Assembly: GCF_003938655.1 (NCBI RefSeq)
Contig: NZ_RJJT01000004.1
Coordinates: 62,001-126,000, forward strand
Source: Rhizobium pisi
GTDB taxonomy: Bacteria; Pseudomonadota; Alphaproteobacteria; Rhizobiales; Rhizobiaceae
Length of the DNA: 64,000 nt
Direction: 5' to 3'
Made by a program: the position numbers and the translations under genes. The notes below the pieces were generated by a model. It ran no database searches. It had not been told where the DNA came from and saw only the letters and a program-made list of their open reading frames with translations. Of this stretch, positions 35,495-44,533 are shown piece after piece. Within the stretch, counting starts at the first letter, position 1. Each line of letters opens with the position of its first letter.

Positions 35495-36136
35495 ATGGGC
35501 GCCGAAAGCATGGATCGCATAGGACTGCGCAGAAAGCCGAAGCAGGAGCGCAGCATCCAGAGGCTGGATCTCATTCTCGCCGCCGCCGCCAGGATTATTG
35601 CAAAGAAGGGCGTCAGCGCCATGCGGATGACGGAACTTGCCGTCGCGGCCAAGGTGCCGATCGGTTCGGTCTATCAATATTTCCCGGAGAAGGCTGCGAT
35701 CGTCAAAGCCCTGTTCGACCAGCACGCCTCGGCGATCCAGGCAAAGATGGCGGCAATGTTCGTCGATGTGCGGTCGCTCGATCAGGCGCTCGACCGCGTC
35801 TGCACCGTGATCGACTGGTATTACGAATCCTATCGCAACGATCCCGTCTATCTCGGCGTCTGGATGGGCACCGAGATGGATCAGGATCTGCTGCAGCTGA
35901 ACATCGAGCATAGCGGCCGCGTTGCCGGCATTTTCCATGACGCCGTCCGCGGCCTGGCCCCCGACCTTTGCGACGAAGAGATGTACGCGCGCACTTACCT
36001 CTTCAGCCATCTGATCGGCGCCGTCATTCGCCTTGCCGCCGTGAGCGAAGAGGCCTTGGCGCGGCGTATGCTCGATGAGTGGAAGCGCGTCATCCGCGCC
36101 TCCCTTTTCGCAGCGACCGCACAGAACGCCGCCTGA
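35495..36136 (+). CDS. TetR family transcriptional regulator
   Basis: 213 residues from the ATG at 35495 (MGAESMDRIGLRRKPKQERS); MDRIG at 35510 is another possible start. The helix-turn-helix is ILAAAARIIAKKGVSAMRMT, ELAVAAKVPIGSVYQYFPEK, a clear TetR signature. The C-terminal ligand domain has no recognised subtype. It converges with a LysR gene after 6 bases and has no divergent partner except the MAPEG gene upstream, which is on the same strand. Confidence 0.9.
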   Translation: MGAESMDRIGLRRKPKQERSIQRLDLILAAAARIIAKKGVSAMRMTELAVAAKVPIGSVYQYFPEKAAIVKALFDQHASAIQAKMAAMFVDVRSLDQALDRVCTVIDWYYESYRNDPVYLGVWMGTEMDQDLLQLNIEHSGRVAGIFHDAVRGLAPDLCDEEMYARTYLFSHLIGAVIRLAAVSEEALARRMLDEWKRVIRASLFAATAQNAA

Positions 36137-36142
36137 GCGCTT

Positions 36143-37111
36143 CTACCAGCTCGGCACCATGTTGGCGGCTTTCAGCCGCGGGTAAAGCCGGGTCTGGGCG
36201 GATTTGACATCGGCCTCGAGGTTGTCGTCGACGACGGCAGGGGTGATGTTATCGAGGCAGGCCGTAATATGTGCCGTGATGGCGTTCATCAGCGAGAGCG
36301 AAACGCCCGGCCGCTTCATGATGCCGATCTGCACCGGCGGCAGCGCCGGAAAGCCGTCTGCCTGGCTCAGCACCTTCATGCCGGTTCGCAGTGCCGATTC
36401 CGGCATCACCGAAACCGCCATGCCGGCGAGCACGGCAGCGGCAACGACGGTGCAGGACCAGCTGGTGAACAGGATCTGATGTTCGCGGCCCACAGCATCG
36501 AGCGCCGAGCAGGCAAGCTGGCGCCACTGGCAATCGCGCCGGCCGACGGCAAGCGGCACCGGCGCGTCGTCGCGGATCGGGTGGTTGGCTGAGCCCACCC
36601 AGCAGAGCGGCTCGGTTCTCACCACATCGGACATGCGCTCGCGCGGATTGTGGGTGACGAGCGCGATATCGAGCTCTCCCTTGTGCATGCGCTCGGCAAG
36701 ATCCACCGAAGGCTCGCAGACGATGTAGAGCTCGACGTTCGGATGGGTCTTGGCGAAGCGGCCGATGATTTCGGGCATGTAGCGGTCCGCATAGTCGTCC
36801 GGCGTGCCGATCCGCAGCGTCCCCTCCAGCCTGTTATCGTCGAAGGCGGCGATCGCCTCGTTGTTCAGGCGGATGATACGCCGGGCGTAGTTTAGCAACT
36901 TTTCACCCTCGACCGTCAGCCGGTTGCCGCGTCCATCCTTGATGAACAGCTGCTTGCCGATACGCTCCTCGAGGCGGCGCATCTGCATGGAGACGGCCGA
37001 TTGGGTCTTGTAGACCTTGTCGGCCGCCTTGGTGAAGCTGCCGGAGTCAACGATGGCGATGAAAGTCTGCAACTGGTCGAGATCAAGAGGCGCGGCCATG
37101 ATTTCACCCAT
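36143..37111 (-). CDS. LysR family transcriptional regulator
   Basis: 322 residues, or 318 if the ATG at 37099 (MAAPLDLDQLQTF) is used. Helix-turn-helix FIAIVDSGSFTKAADKVYKT, QSAVSMQMRRLEERIGKQLF. The binding domain has LRIGTPDDYADRYMPEIIGR and GMAVSVMPESALRTGMKVL. It is divergent from the DUF1127 gene with a 190-base gap. No clear target gene next to it except that one. Confidence 0.92.
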   Translation of the reverse strand: MGEIMAAPLDLDQLQTFIAIVDSGSFTKAADKVYKTQSAVSMQMRRLEERIGKQLFIKDGRGNRLTVEGEKLLNYARRIIRLNNEAIAAFDDNRLEGTLRIGTPDDYADRYMPEIIGRFAKTHPNVELYIVCEPSVDLAERMHKGELDIALVTHNPRERMSDVVRTEPLCWVGSANHPIRDDAPVPLAVGRRDCQWRQLACSALDAVGREHQILFTSWSCTVVAAAVLAGMAVSVMPESALRTGMKVLSQADGFPALPPVQIGIMKRPGVSLSLMNAITAHITACLDNITPAVVDDNLEADVKSAQTRLYPRLKAANMVPSW

Positions 37112-37302
37112 AAAGATAGCTGATGATAATCATTAGAAACATTCGTTGGACTGATCAATAGGTCTTTGGCATCTTCGGGATGCAAATCAAGCAAAGTGAA
37201 GGACAGACGCCCTGCCTGTCCGAGCCGATTCAACCTTGCTCCTTCCCGTACGACCTCGCGGGAGGGGCAGGTTGTTGCGCGCCCGAAAGAAAGGAGAGTT
37301 CG

Positions 37303-37605
37303 ATGCGCATGACAGACCGAACACTAGAACTCGACTGCAGCAAGCTTACCCCGACGTTTTCCCAGCGTCTGGTGGCAGGCCTCGCTCCACTGGCCTCCCT
37401 CTTTCGCGTGTTCCGCAATCGCATGGAGATCAACAGGCTGCATGATCTGAGCGACACTCAGCTGAGGGATATCGGCCTCACCCGGGCCGACGTAACCTCT
37501 GCGTTCCTGGCGTCGACCTTCTTCGAGGACCCGTCGGAACACCTGACGCGCTCGGCGCGCAATCGCTGGCGCCTGCCGTCGCTCCTGCGTTCCTACGACG
37601 AGTAG
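37303..37605 (+). CDS. DUF1127 protein
   Basis: 100 residues from the ATG at 37303 (MRMTDRTLELDCSK), with AAGGAG 7 bases upstream. The DUF1127 (YjiS-like) core is NRMEINRLHDLSDTQLRDIG, LTRADVTSA. Small Arg-rich proteins of this family are common in alphaproteobacteria and are mostly tied to stress or phosphate/carbon adaptation, but this member's role is unknown. A strong terminator follows. Confidence 0.85.
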   Translation: MRMTDRTLELDCSKLTPTFSQRLVAGLAPLASLFRVFRNRMEINRLHDLSDTQLRDIGLTRADVTSAFLASTFFEDPSEHLTRSARNRWRLPSLLRSYDE

Positions 37606-37654
37606 GAACGTCGAGTTTCCCCGCAGGGTGATAGCCAATAGCCCTGCCGCTTAA

Positions 37655-37695
37655 CCCGGTGATCGGCTTTTCCCAAGCCATCTCCGGGTTTTTTT
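37655..37695 (+). terminator. Rho-independent terminator after the DUF1127 gene
   Basis: CCCGG (37655-37659) pairs with CCGGG (37684-37688), with an inner pair CGGCTT/AAGCC, and is followed by seven T. A further hairpin GCAGGG/CCCTGC lies just upstream (about 37624-37648). Confidence 0.85.
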
Positions 37696-37792
37696 ATGGC
37701 TAAAACCAAGAGCTAACGCGCGGCTGGCAAAACGGAAAGGCCGCGCCACGATTTAGAACGTCCTTGATGCGCGTCTGAAAAGACGCGCTGCG

Positions 37793-38647
37793 TTAGGTCT
37801 CGGAGGAGGGCTTGGGCCGATAGGTTTCGAAGATCGCTTCCAGGTTCTTCTGGTAGCTCTTCTGCACTTCGAGCCCGCTGTCGAACATGGCGTTCAGCAC
37901 ATCGGCATAGCTGTCGGCATTGACTTTCGCCTCTTCCTTCGGCGCTTCCGCCGCCTTGGCAGCCGGTTGCTGTTGCTGCTGGCCAAGCCCGGCCATCATC
38001 TCCTGGAAGGCTTTGGCGAAGGGATTGTCGAGGAAGGGGTTCGGCTGAGCCGCCGGTTGCGGCTTCGGCGTCGAAAACATCCCCTGCATCGCCTGCGTGA
38101 AGGGATTGTCGAAGATGCTGGGTTCCGGTGCTGCCTTCTTTGGAGCGAAGCCGGTACTCTCAAGCCATTTCTGAATCGTCTCGCCCATCGCCGTGTTGAC
38201 GAAGGGATTGACCGGCGAAGCCATCTGCCCGGTCGTCTGCTTGAAGAGGCCACCCATTAGCGTGTCGGCCAGTACCGGCAGCATCTGCTTGTAAATCTCC
38301 TGGCCGATCCCGGTCATCTGCGCGGCCTGTGCGGCCACCGCGCGCGAAACCTCCTTCGAGCCGAAAAGCTGGGCAAGGATGTTGTTGCCGTCGGAGATGC
38401 CTTCCGGCGTGAAGGCCCGGCTCATATCCTCGAAATATCGTGCGTAGTTGCCGGAGGCGACGGCCTGCATCAGCCCGACGAAATCGTAAGGGTTGCTGGT
38501 GCTGCGTTTCAGGCCGGCGGAAAAAGCCGGCATCAGCGCCGCCATCGCCTTGGTCGCCTGTTCCTGCGCCAGGTTGAACTGCCGGGCGACCGCTTCCATC
38601 GCCGCACCGTTCTGCGCCTGCATCATCATGTCGAAGAGTGGCAGCAT
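37793..38647 (-). CDS. DUF937 domain protein
   Basis: 284 residues. Residues 1-145 fit DUF937 (YidB-like): AVARQFNLAQEQATKAMAAL, MPAFSAGLKRSTSN, ILAQLFGSKEVSRAVAAQAA, GIGQEIYKQMLPVLADTLMG. The C-terminal half is Pro/Gln/Ala-rich with repeated segments of the form NPF...NPF (DNPFTQAMQGMF, FLDNPFAKAFQEMM), probably flexible. Function unknown. It stands alone, with rhizobial repeats upstream. Confidence 0.75.
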   Translation of the reverse strand: MLPLFDMMMQAQNGAAMEAVARQFNLAQEQATKAMAALMPAFSAGLKRSTSNPYDFVGLMQAVASGNYARYFEDMSRAFTPEGISDGNNILAQLFGSKEVSRAVAAQAAQMTGIGQEIYKQMLPVLADTLMGGLFKQTTGQMASPVNPFVNTAMGETIQKWLESTGFAPKKAAPEPSIFDNPFTQAMQGMFSTPKPQPAAQPNPFLDNPFAKAFQEMMAGLGQQQQQPAAKAAEAPKEEAKVNADSYADVLNAMFDSGLEVQKSYQKNLEAIFETYRPKPSSET

Positions 38648-38737
38648 GGAGGTCCCTTTCCCCGAGTCGTGACGCGTGTCACGTCACTATATCCGGAAAT
38701 GGTAATGTGCAAACGGCTTTTTGCCAGAAGAGCTTAA

Positions 38738-38800
38738 AGCGATTCCAGCAAAAATCGCAGCGGTTTTCCCCCTGGCATTGTGCAACAGAAACCCGGAGCA
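38738..38800. repeat. RIME-like repeat fragment
   Basis: Contains AAAGCGATTCCAGCAAAAAT and CGCAGCGGTTTTCCCC, the same building block as in the repeats at 30520 and 41083. Lies between the DUF937 gene and gshA. Confidence 0.6.
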
Positions 38801-38803
38801 GGC

Positions 38804-40177
38804 TCAGTACTGATAGTCCTCGAAAACAGGCTCGACCGAGCGGTTCCAGCGGCCATTGTAGAGCGCCAGCAGATCCTCGGCGAGCGTTGCCTTCTTGGCG
38901 AGCACTTCGTCGAGCGGCGCCAAGAAGATGCTCTCATCCTGGCCTTCGCGGTTGAGCTTGCCCCGCGCCTTGAGGCCGGCCCTTGATATGCCGACCACCT
39001 CGCGCGCCACGTCGAAAAGCGGATGGCCGCGAAACTCAGCCTTCAATCCTTCGGCGGGAACGGCATTGCGCAGGACGCCGACCTCGGCAAAGCTCCAGTC
39101 TTTCGTCAGTTCGTCCGCGGCCTCAAGCGCTGCATCGTCATAAAGCAGCCCGACCCAGAAAGCCGGAAGCGCACAGATGCGCCGCCACGGCCCGCCGTCG
39201 GCGCCGCGCATTTCGAGGAAACGCTTCAGCCGCACGTCAGGGAAGAGCGTGGACAGGTGGTTCGTCCAGTCGCCCATCGTCGGCGCCGGATCGGCGACCT
39301 CGCCCTTCAATGCGCCGTTCATGAACTGGCGGAAAGTGACATGGGTACAGTCGTGATAGTGGCCGTCGCGGACGATGAAATACATCGGCACGTCGAGCGC
39401 CCATTCGGCATAGTCGCGGAAGCCGAAATCGTCGCGGAAGGTGAAATCGAGCAGGCCGGCGCGCCGGTTGTCGACATCGCGCCAGATATCGCCGCGCCAG
39501 GAGAGCAGCCCGTTCGGCTTGCCTTCGGTGAAGGGCGAGGATGCAAAGAGAGCGGTCGCCAGCGACTGCAATTTCATCGAGACGCGCATTTTCTTGCGCA
39601 TGTCGGCTTCCGAGGAGAAGTCGAGATTCACCTGGATCGTGCAGGTGCGGTACATCATGTCGAGACCCTTGGTGCCGACCTTCGGCATATAGCGGGTCAT
39701 GATCTCGTAGCGCGATTTCGGCATCTGCGGAGTTTCCGCATAAGTCCATTTCGGACTGCCGCCGATGCCGAGGAAGCGGATGCCCATCGGCTCGGCGATC
39801 TCGCGCAGCGTCGCCAGATGCTGGTTCGATTCCCTGCAGGTCTCGTGGATCGTCTCAAGCGGCGCGCCAGACAATTCGAACTGGCCGCCGGGCTCGATCG
39901 AGATCGCGCCCATGCCGTTCTGCTCGGCAAGGCCGATAATGTTGCCGCCGTCCGTGATCGGCTCCCAGCCGCACTTCTTCTGCAAGCCGGTGAGCAGGGC
40001 GGAAATGCTGGCATCGCCGAAATAGGGAACCGGGCTGTTGTCGGCGCGGAAGAAGGCGAATTTCTCGTGTTCGGTGCCGATCCGGAAGCGCTCCCGCGGC
40101 TTGTTGCCCGCGGCGAGATAGTCGGTCAGTTCCTGGACCGAAGAAAGTGGCGTCTGGTCGGTAGTGTCGCGGGCCAT
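38804..40177 (-). CDS. gshA: Glutamate-cysteine ligase
   Basis: 457 residues from the ATG at 40177 (MARDTTDQTPLSSVQELTDY), the usual length in rhizobia; the frame is open to 40243 but those codons are unlikely. Family signatures: FRIGTEHEKFAFFRADNSPV (substrate and metal residues), ISIEPGGQFELSGAPLETIH, RYMPKVGTKGLDMMYRTCTI, and MRGADGGPWRRICALPAFWV. It is the plant/alphaproteobacterial type of the enzyme, which makes gamma-glutamylcysteine, the first step of glutathione synthesis. It is separated from rsmE upstream by about 150 bases. Confidence 0.95.
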   Translation of the reverse strand: MARDTTDQTPLSSVQELTDYLAAGNKPRERFRIGTEHEKFAFFRADNSPVPYFGDASISALLTGLQKKCGWEPITDGGNIIGLAEQNGMGAISIEPGGQFELSGAPLETIHETCRESNQHLATLREIAEPMGIRFLGIGGSPKWTYAETPQMPKSRYEIMTRYMPKVGTKGLDMMYRTCTIQVNLDFSSEADMRKKMRVSMKLQSLATALFASSPFTEGKPNGLLSWRGDIWRDVDNRRAGLLDFTFRDDFGFRDYAEWALDVPMYFIVRDGHYHDCTHVTFRQFMNGALKGEVADPAPTMGDWTNHLSTLFPDVRLKRFLEMRGADGGPWRRICALPAFWVGLLYDDAALEAADELTKDWSFAEVGVLRNAVPAEGLKAEFRGHPLFDVAREVVGISRAGLKARGKLNREGQDESIFLAPLDEVLAKKATLAEDLLALYNGRWNRSVEPVFEDYQY

Positions 40178-40323
40178 GCGGGGGTACCTGTATCCGGAAA
40201 GGCGCCCAGGGGGGCGGGCAATTGGAAGGTGATTAGGACCCAAGCCACGTATGTTGCAAGTGAAATTGTTTCAACGACGCATCAAAAAAACAGCAGCGAT
40301 TTCCATGTCAACCCGTTTCGACC

Positions 40324-41061
40324 TTAGTTCCAGTCGCCGATCGCCGCCTGGACCACCGCCAGCGCCGCAACGGCTGCCGTATCGGCCCGCAAGATGCGCG
40401 GTCCGAGCGGAATGGCGGTGACGAAATCGAGGCTTCGAAGCCGCGCGCGTTCTTCCTCCGAAAAGCCGCCTTCCGGCCCGACGAGCAGGGCCAGATGCCT
40501 TTCCCTGATCGCCGACAGCACCGGCAGCGGGTTTTGCCCGGCATCGCCCTCGTCGCAATAGATGATGCGGCGCTCGCTCGGCCAGCGGTCGAGCAGATCA
40601 AGAAGCCTTACCGGCTCGGCGACTTCAGGAATGCCGAGAATGCCGCATTGCTCCGCCGCCTCGACGACATTGGCGCGCAGCTTGTCGAGATTGGTGATCT
40701 TGCCCTGCACGTGCTGGGTCATGACCGGCTGCAGCAGGCCGGCTCCCATCTCGACTGACTTCTGCACGAGATAATCCATGCGACCGACCTTGAGCGGCGC
40801 AAAGAGATAGTGCAGGTCGCAGGGCGCGGGCTGTGGCCGCGTCTCTTCGGCTGCGGTCAGCAGGATGCGCTTGCGCGTGGGGAAGGAGAGGGCAGCCCTC
40901 CACTCGCCGTCGCGGCCGTTGAAGAGCAGGATTTCTGCCCCTTCCTCCAGCCTCAGCACATTAGCGAGATAGTTGAACTGATCGGCATTCGCCTCGATGA
41001 CGGCGCCGCTGGAAAGCGGCGCGTCGACGAAAAGCCGTTGCATGCGGAAATTGGCGCGCAT
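40324..41061 (-). CDS. rsmE: 16S rRNA (uracil-1498-N3)-methyltransferase RsmE
   Basis: 245 residues from the ATG at 41061 ([20 protein letters not shown]). A second ATG at 41043 (MQRLF) is possible; a longer frame to 41544 is antisense to pit and not real. The SPOUT-fold knot is visible at the C-terminus: [20 protein letters not shown] and [20 protein letters not shown]. The middle has [19 protein letters not shown]. It methylates U1498 of 16S rRNA. A large palindromic repeat lies directly upstream. Confidence 0.93.
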   Translation of the reverse strand: MRANFRMQRLFVDAPLSSGAVIEANADQFNYLANVLRLEEGAEILLFNGRDGEWRAALSFPTRKRILLTAAEETRPQPAPCDLHYLFAPLKVGRMDYLVQKSVEMGAGLLQPVMTQHVQGKITNLDKLRANVVEAAEQCGILGIPEVAEPVRLLDLLDRWPSERRIIYCDEGDAGQNPLPVLSAIRERHLALLVGPEGGFSEEERARLRSLDFVTAIPLGPRILRADTAAVAALAVVQAAIGDWN

Positions 41062-41082
41062 TCGAAAAACTCGGAGTCCTGA

Positions 41083-41204
41083 AGCATGTCTCGCAAAAGC
41101 GTGCAGCGGTTTTGCCAGGCAAAGCGTGAAACGCTTTTGCCGAGACATGCTAGAAAATAAAGACCTAAAGCGCGGCACGCTGATCTGAAAGATCGCGACG
41201 CGCG
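41083..41204. repeat. RIME-like element with long inverted repeat
   Basis: AGCATGTCTC (41083-41092) pairs with GAGACATGCT (41142-41151), and the arms continue inward (CAAAAGCGT with ACGCTTTTG). The rest (AATAAAGACCTAAAGCGCG, GATCTGAAAGATCGCGACGC) matches the repeat at 30520. It fills nearly all of the gap between rsmE and pit. Confidence 0.75.
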
Positions 41205-42698
41205 TTAGACGAAGAGCGCGAACATAACCCAATAAATCATTGCCGCAAGCGCTCCTGAAACCGGCACGGTGACGATCCAGGCGGCGACGATCGTCATGAA
41301 ATGCGAGCGGCGCACGAGATAGCGCCGCCGCGTCTCGTGGATATTCGGATCTTCCGGCTCGTCGATATCGAAGCTCTCCGCCTTGCGCCTGATATACGCG
41401 ATGCGACGCTTCGAATGGCGGGTGTACCATTCGCGGAAGAAGCCGACGCCGAAGACGGAGCCGACGGCGATATGGGTGGTGCTGACCGGCAGGCCGAACC
41501 AGGAGGCGACGATGACGGTGAAAGCGGTCGACAGCGCGACGCAATAGGCGCGCATCGGGTTGAGTTTGGTGATCTCCTCGCCGACGAGGCGGATGAGGCG
41601 GGGGCCGAAGAGCAGCAGGCCGACGGAGATGCCGAAGGCGCCGATCAGCATTACCCAGAGCGGCGGATGCCCGGCGCCGCCGGCGATGCCGACTGAATGC
41701 ACGATTGCCGAAAGCGGCCCGACCGCGTTGGAAACGTCGTTTGCGCCATGCGCGAAGGAAAGCAGCGCCGCGGAACCGATCAGCGGCAGCCGGAACAGTA
41801 CGCGCAGCGAGCTGTTGCGGTTTTCGAGATCGCGCGCCTGCCTGAGGATGAGCGGCCGGGCGGCGAGCCAGCTTACCAGGCCGATGCCGATCCCGATGAG
41901 GATGATCGTGAAAGAGGGAAACCGGCCGTGGGGCGTCAACTGCAGCACCATATAGGCCATGAAGCCGCCGGCCATCATCGCGACCAGCACCGGCACCCAG
42001 TGCCGCGCCGCTGCGATCTTGTCGTCACGATAGACGATGAGGGTCTTGACGAGATAGAGCAGGACGGCTGCGATCAGCCCGCCGATCAGCGGCGACGTGA
42101 TCCAGCTCGCGGTGATTTCCAGCATCACTCGCCAGTTCACCGGTTCCGGCCCAACGGCGCCGATGCCGGCGCCGATCACCGCGCCGACGATCGCATGCGT
42201 GGTGGAAACCGGCGCGTTCATCCAGGTGGCGAGGTTGATCCAGAGGGCCGCCGCCGTCAGCGCCGCCATCATGATCCAGCCGACTGCGGCCTGCGGCACC
42301 TGGACGGTATTGACGATGTCGGAGGAAATCGTCTTGACCACCTCACCGCCGGCGATCGTGGCGCCAAGGATTTCGAAAATCGCAGCGATGACCAGTGCCT
42401 GGCCCATCGTCATGGCGCGCGCGCCGACGGCCGCGCCCACGTTGTTGGTCACATCATTGGCGCCGATATTCATAGCCATGTAGGCAGCAAGCGCTGCCGC
42501 CGCCACGACGAGCACGGCTCCCGGCCGATCGAACACATAGACGCCGGCAAACAGCATGGCCAGACCGAGAAAAATCAACCCGAGACCAGGCGCTACCAGT
42601 TGTCGCAAGACATGTTTGGCAGCGTCCTCGGTACGAGTGAGCTTCTCGAGATCTTTGTCGAGCGTGCGTTTCGTGAGGACTGCGGGACGTGGCGGCAT
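41205..42698 (-). CDS. pit: Inorganic phosphate transporter, PiT family
   Basis: 497 residues with about 10-12 membrane segments. The two PiT repeats are seen: [20 protein letters not shown] near the N-terminus and [20 protein letters not shown] in the second half, each followed by a P-V-S-T-T-H motif ([18 protein letters not shown] and [18 protein letters not shown]). A cytoplasmic charged N-terminus ([20 protein letters not shown]) is present. It takes up phosphate driven by protons or as metal-phosphate. No phoU-like partner (DUF47) is next to it, which is unusual for some PiT genes. NUDIX gene upstream on the same strand. Confidence 0.95.
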   Translation of the reverse strand: MPPRPAVLTKRTLDKDLEKLTRTEDAAKHVLRQLVAPGLGLIFLGLAMLFAGVYVFDRPGAVLVVAAAALAAYMAMNIGANDVTNNVGAAVGARAMTMGQALVIAAIFEILGATIAGGEVVKTISSDIVNTVQVPQAAVGWIMMAALTAAALWINLATWMNAPVSTTHAIVGAVIGAGIGAVGPEPVNWRVMLEITASWITSPLIGGLIAAVLLYLVKTLIVYRDDKIAAARHWVPVLVAMMAGGFMAYMVLQLTPHGRFPSFTIILIGIGIGLVSWLAARPLILRQARDLENRNSSLRVLFRLPLIGSAALLSFAHGANDVSNAVGPLSAIVHSVGIAGGAGHPPLWVMLIGAFGISVGLLLFGPRLIRLVGEEITKLNPMRAYCVALSTAFTVIVASWFGLPVSTTHIAVGSVFGVGFFREWYTRHSKRRIAYIRRKAESFDIDEPEDPNIHETRRRYLVRRSHFMTIVAAWIVTVPVSGALAAMIYWVMFALFV

Positions 42699-42776
42699 TC
42701 TTTATCCCAGGGAATGGTTCTGCTTCTACGCTGCTTTTCTAGCAGTGCAAGATGGCAGGATTCATTTCGCCGAAAT

Positions 42777-43304
42777 TTACTTTGCCGCCGGAATTTGCTT
42801 CACCGCTTTGACCGCAAGCCTGTCGGTCATCTTTTGCTTGAAGGCGAGGAGGAGGCGACGGAGTTCCGGTTCGTGCACGCGGCCCGCTGCTTCGTCAAAC
42901 GAGACCCATTCGATGGTACGTTCGCCCTTTTCCTTGAAGTTCTTCGCCATGTCGGTGACTTCGAGCGCATAGACCTGCACCTTGCAGATCACCTGCACTC
43001 CGTCGCGCAGCATTTTCGGATAGGTGTAGGCGCCGAGCGTTTCCGTCTCGACCGTGCCGCGGACGCCGGCTTCTTCAAGGGCTTCCTGCGCGGCGACCTC
43101 GTGGGCGCACTTCCCGTTCATCGGCCAGCCCTTGGGAATGACCCATCGACCGGTGTCGCGGCTCGTCAGCAGGAGAACCTCGACGTCACCGCTCTTTTTC
43201 TTCACCCGGTAACAGATCGCACCATATTGCTGTCGCGGCGGACGCCGGAACATCAGTTGCACGTCGGAAGCCAGTCGGGCGAGAAGAGTCAATTGTCGGG
43301 TCAC
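42777..43304 (-). CDS. NUDIX hydrolase
   Basis: 175 residues. The Nudix box is in PKGWPMNGKCAHEVAAQEAL, EEAGV: the usual R-E-U-x-E-E is Q-E-A-L-E-E and the first Glu of the box is replaced by Lys, a form seen in related alphaproteobacterial proteins. The phrase RQQYGAICYRVKKKSGDVEV, LLLTSRDTGRWVIPKGWPM is typical of the diphosphoinositol-polyphosphate hydrolase-like group. The substrate is unknown. It is divergent from the LysR gene at 43559. Confidence 0.88.
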   Translation of the reverse strand: MTRQLTLLARLASDVQLMFRRPPRQQYGAICYRVKKKSGDVEVLLLTSRDTGRWVIPKGWPMNGKCAHEVAAQEALEEAGVRGTVETETLGAYTYPKMLRDGVQVICKVQVYALEVTDMAKNFKEKGERTIEWVSFDEAAGRVHEPELRRLLLAFKQKMTDRLAVKAVKQIPAAK

Positions 43305-43519
43305 CTTTAGCAGTTGTTGTTAGGAATCACTTATATACGTGTATCATAGAAAGCTTACACAATCCAAAGCCGCAGACACTCCGAAACGCGATTTGATCGC
43401 TGTTTCATAGGAAAAATCGAGCTGGGGCAGGCTCATAAAATCGCCGCACCCTGTCCCGAATGCGTCACGTTGCACAGCTGTACAATATGGCGTGATGTTG
43501 CCTTTGGATCAATGGCAAG

Positions 43520-43540
43520 ATCATAGTGATCCACTATGAT
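43520..43540. promoter_or_regulatory. 21-bp perfect inverted repeat upstream of a LysR gene
   Basis: ATCATAGTG (43520-43528), spacer ATC, CACTATGAT (43532-43540). It ends 18 bases before the LysR start at 43559, in the shared gap with the divergent NUDIX gene. It is a strong candidate for a LysR-type or other regulator binding site. Confidence 0.65.
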
Positions 43541-43558
43541 TTTGTGAATGTGGTCATC

Positions 43559-44437
43559 ATGCGCCTTCCACCGCTCAACGCCGTCCGCGCCTTCGAGGCC
43601 GTCTGCCGTCACGGCAGTATTCTGAAGGCCGCCGAAGAGCTGAGCGTGGTGCGCGGCGCCGTCCGCCAGCAGATTTCCACGCTGGAGAATCACTTCGGCT
43701 TCAAGCTCTTCACGCGTGGCGGCCGCAGGCTCGTCCCGACCTTGCAGGCCAGTGCTTTTGCCGAGGCTGCGAGTGCGGCTTTCGATATCCTCCAGCGTGC
43801 CGCTTCCGAGCTCGAAGGTGTTGCGCCGGGCCGCATCCGTCTCGGCGTGCCTTCCGCTTTCGCGGTCTGGTGGCTGATGCCGCGTGTCGCCAATATGCAG
43901 GCCAGTCTCGGCGACATAGCGGTCGATATCGTGCCGATGACCGTGGTCGAACCGTTGCAGATGCACCCGGAATTGGACGCTGTAATCATGGGTGGAGAAT
44001 ACCGGCCGGCCGCAGGGATTACCGCGCTGCGGTTCATGGAGGATGAGTTCGGCCCGGTCACGACACCAGCGCTTGCCAAGGCACTATCCCCGGACCCGGC
44101 GGCGATGGCTGCGCTGACGGTGCTCATCAGCCGCAGCGTGCCGAAGCTCTGGGACGAATGGTTCGCCGAAAGCGGTACGCCGCGGGTCGCCTTTTCCCGC
44201 CGGCAGGAATTCGAGGATCTGTTACTGGCGCTGGGGGCTGCCCGCTCCGGGCTTGGCATCGCTCTTGCCCCGCGTGCCTCGATCGAGGACGATCTCGAGC
44301 GCGGGCATCTGGTCGCGCCCTACGGTTTCATCTCCCGGCCGTCCGGTTACAGCCTCTGTTGTCGCACGCCGGATGCGAAACGGCCCGCCTTTGCCGCCTT
44401 GTCCGGCTGGCTGCTCCGTTCAGGGGCTTCAGTCTGA
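43559..44437 (+). CDS. LysR family transcriptional regulator (GcvA-like)
   Basis: 292 residues from the ATG at 43559 (MRLPPLNAVRAFEAVCRHGS). The opening R-L-P-P-L-N-A-L/V-R-A-F-E phrase is typical of GcvA-type LysR proteins; helix-turn-helix AAEELSVVRGAVRQQISTLE. The binding domain has GRIRLGVPSAFAVWWLMPRV. An in-frame ATG at 43526 lies inside the inverted repeat and is less likely. It is followed after 96 bases by the S-adenosylhomocysteinase-like gene, which it may control. Confidence 0.92.
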   Translation: MRLPPLNAVRAFEAVCRHGSILKAAEELSVVRGAVRQQISTLENHFGFKLFTRGGRRLVPTLQASAFAEAASAAFDILQRAASELEGVAPGRIRLGVPSAFAVWWLMPRVANMQASLGDIAVDIVPMTVVEPLQMHPELDAVIMGGEYRPAAGITALRFMEDEFGPVTTPALAKALSPDPAAMAALTVLISRSVPKLWDEWFAESGTPRVAFSRRQEFEDLLLALGAARSGLGIALAPRASIEDDLERGHLVAPYGFISRPSGYSLCCRTPDAKRPAFAALSGWLLRSGASV

Positions 44438-44533
44438 AAGGGCAGATTTTCTGTTCCTTCGCCAGAATTAGTTCCATATTCGTAGCTCTGCCGCTCCGCT
44501 AGAAACCTTACAAACGTAGGCAACGGGGAAGAG

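Noticed and set aside
39023..40327. 434-codon plus-strand open frame
   Set aside because: Antisense to gshA; no motif of its own.
41062..41544. Long N-terminal extension of rsmE
   Set aside because: The extra codons overlap pit on the other frame and the palindromic repeat, and are Arg/His-rich shadow sequence; the normal RsmE start is at 41061.
41697..43310. 537-codon plus-strand open frame
   Set aside because: Antisense to pit and the NUDIX gene; composition (Arg/His/Asp-rich) is typical of a shadow frame.
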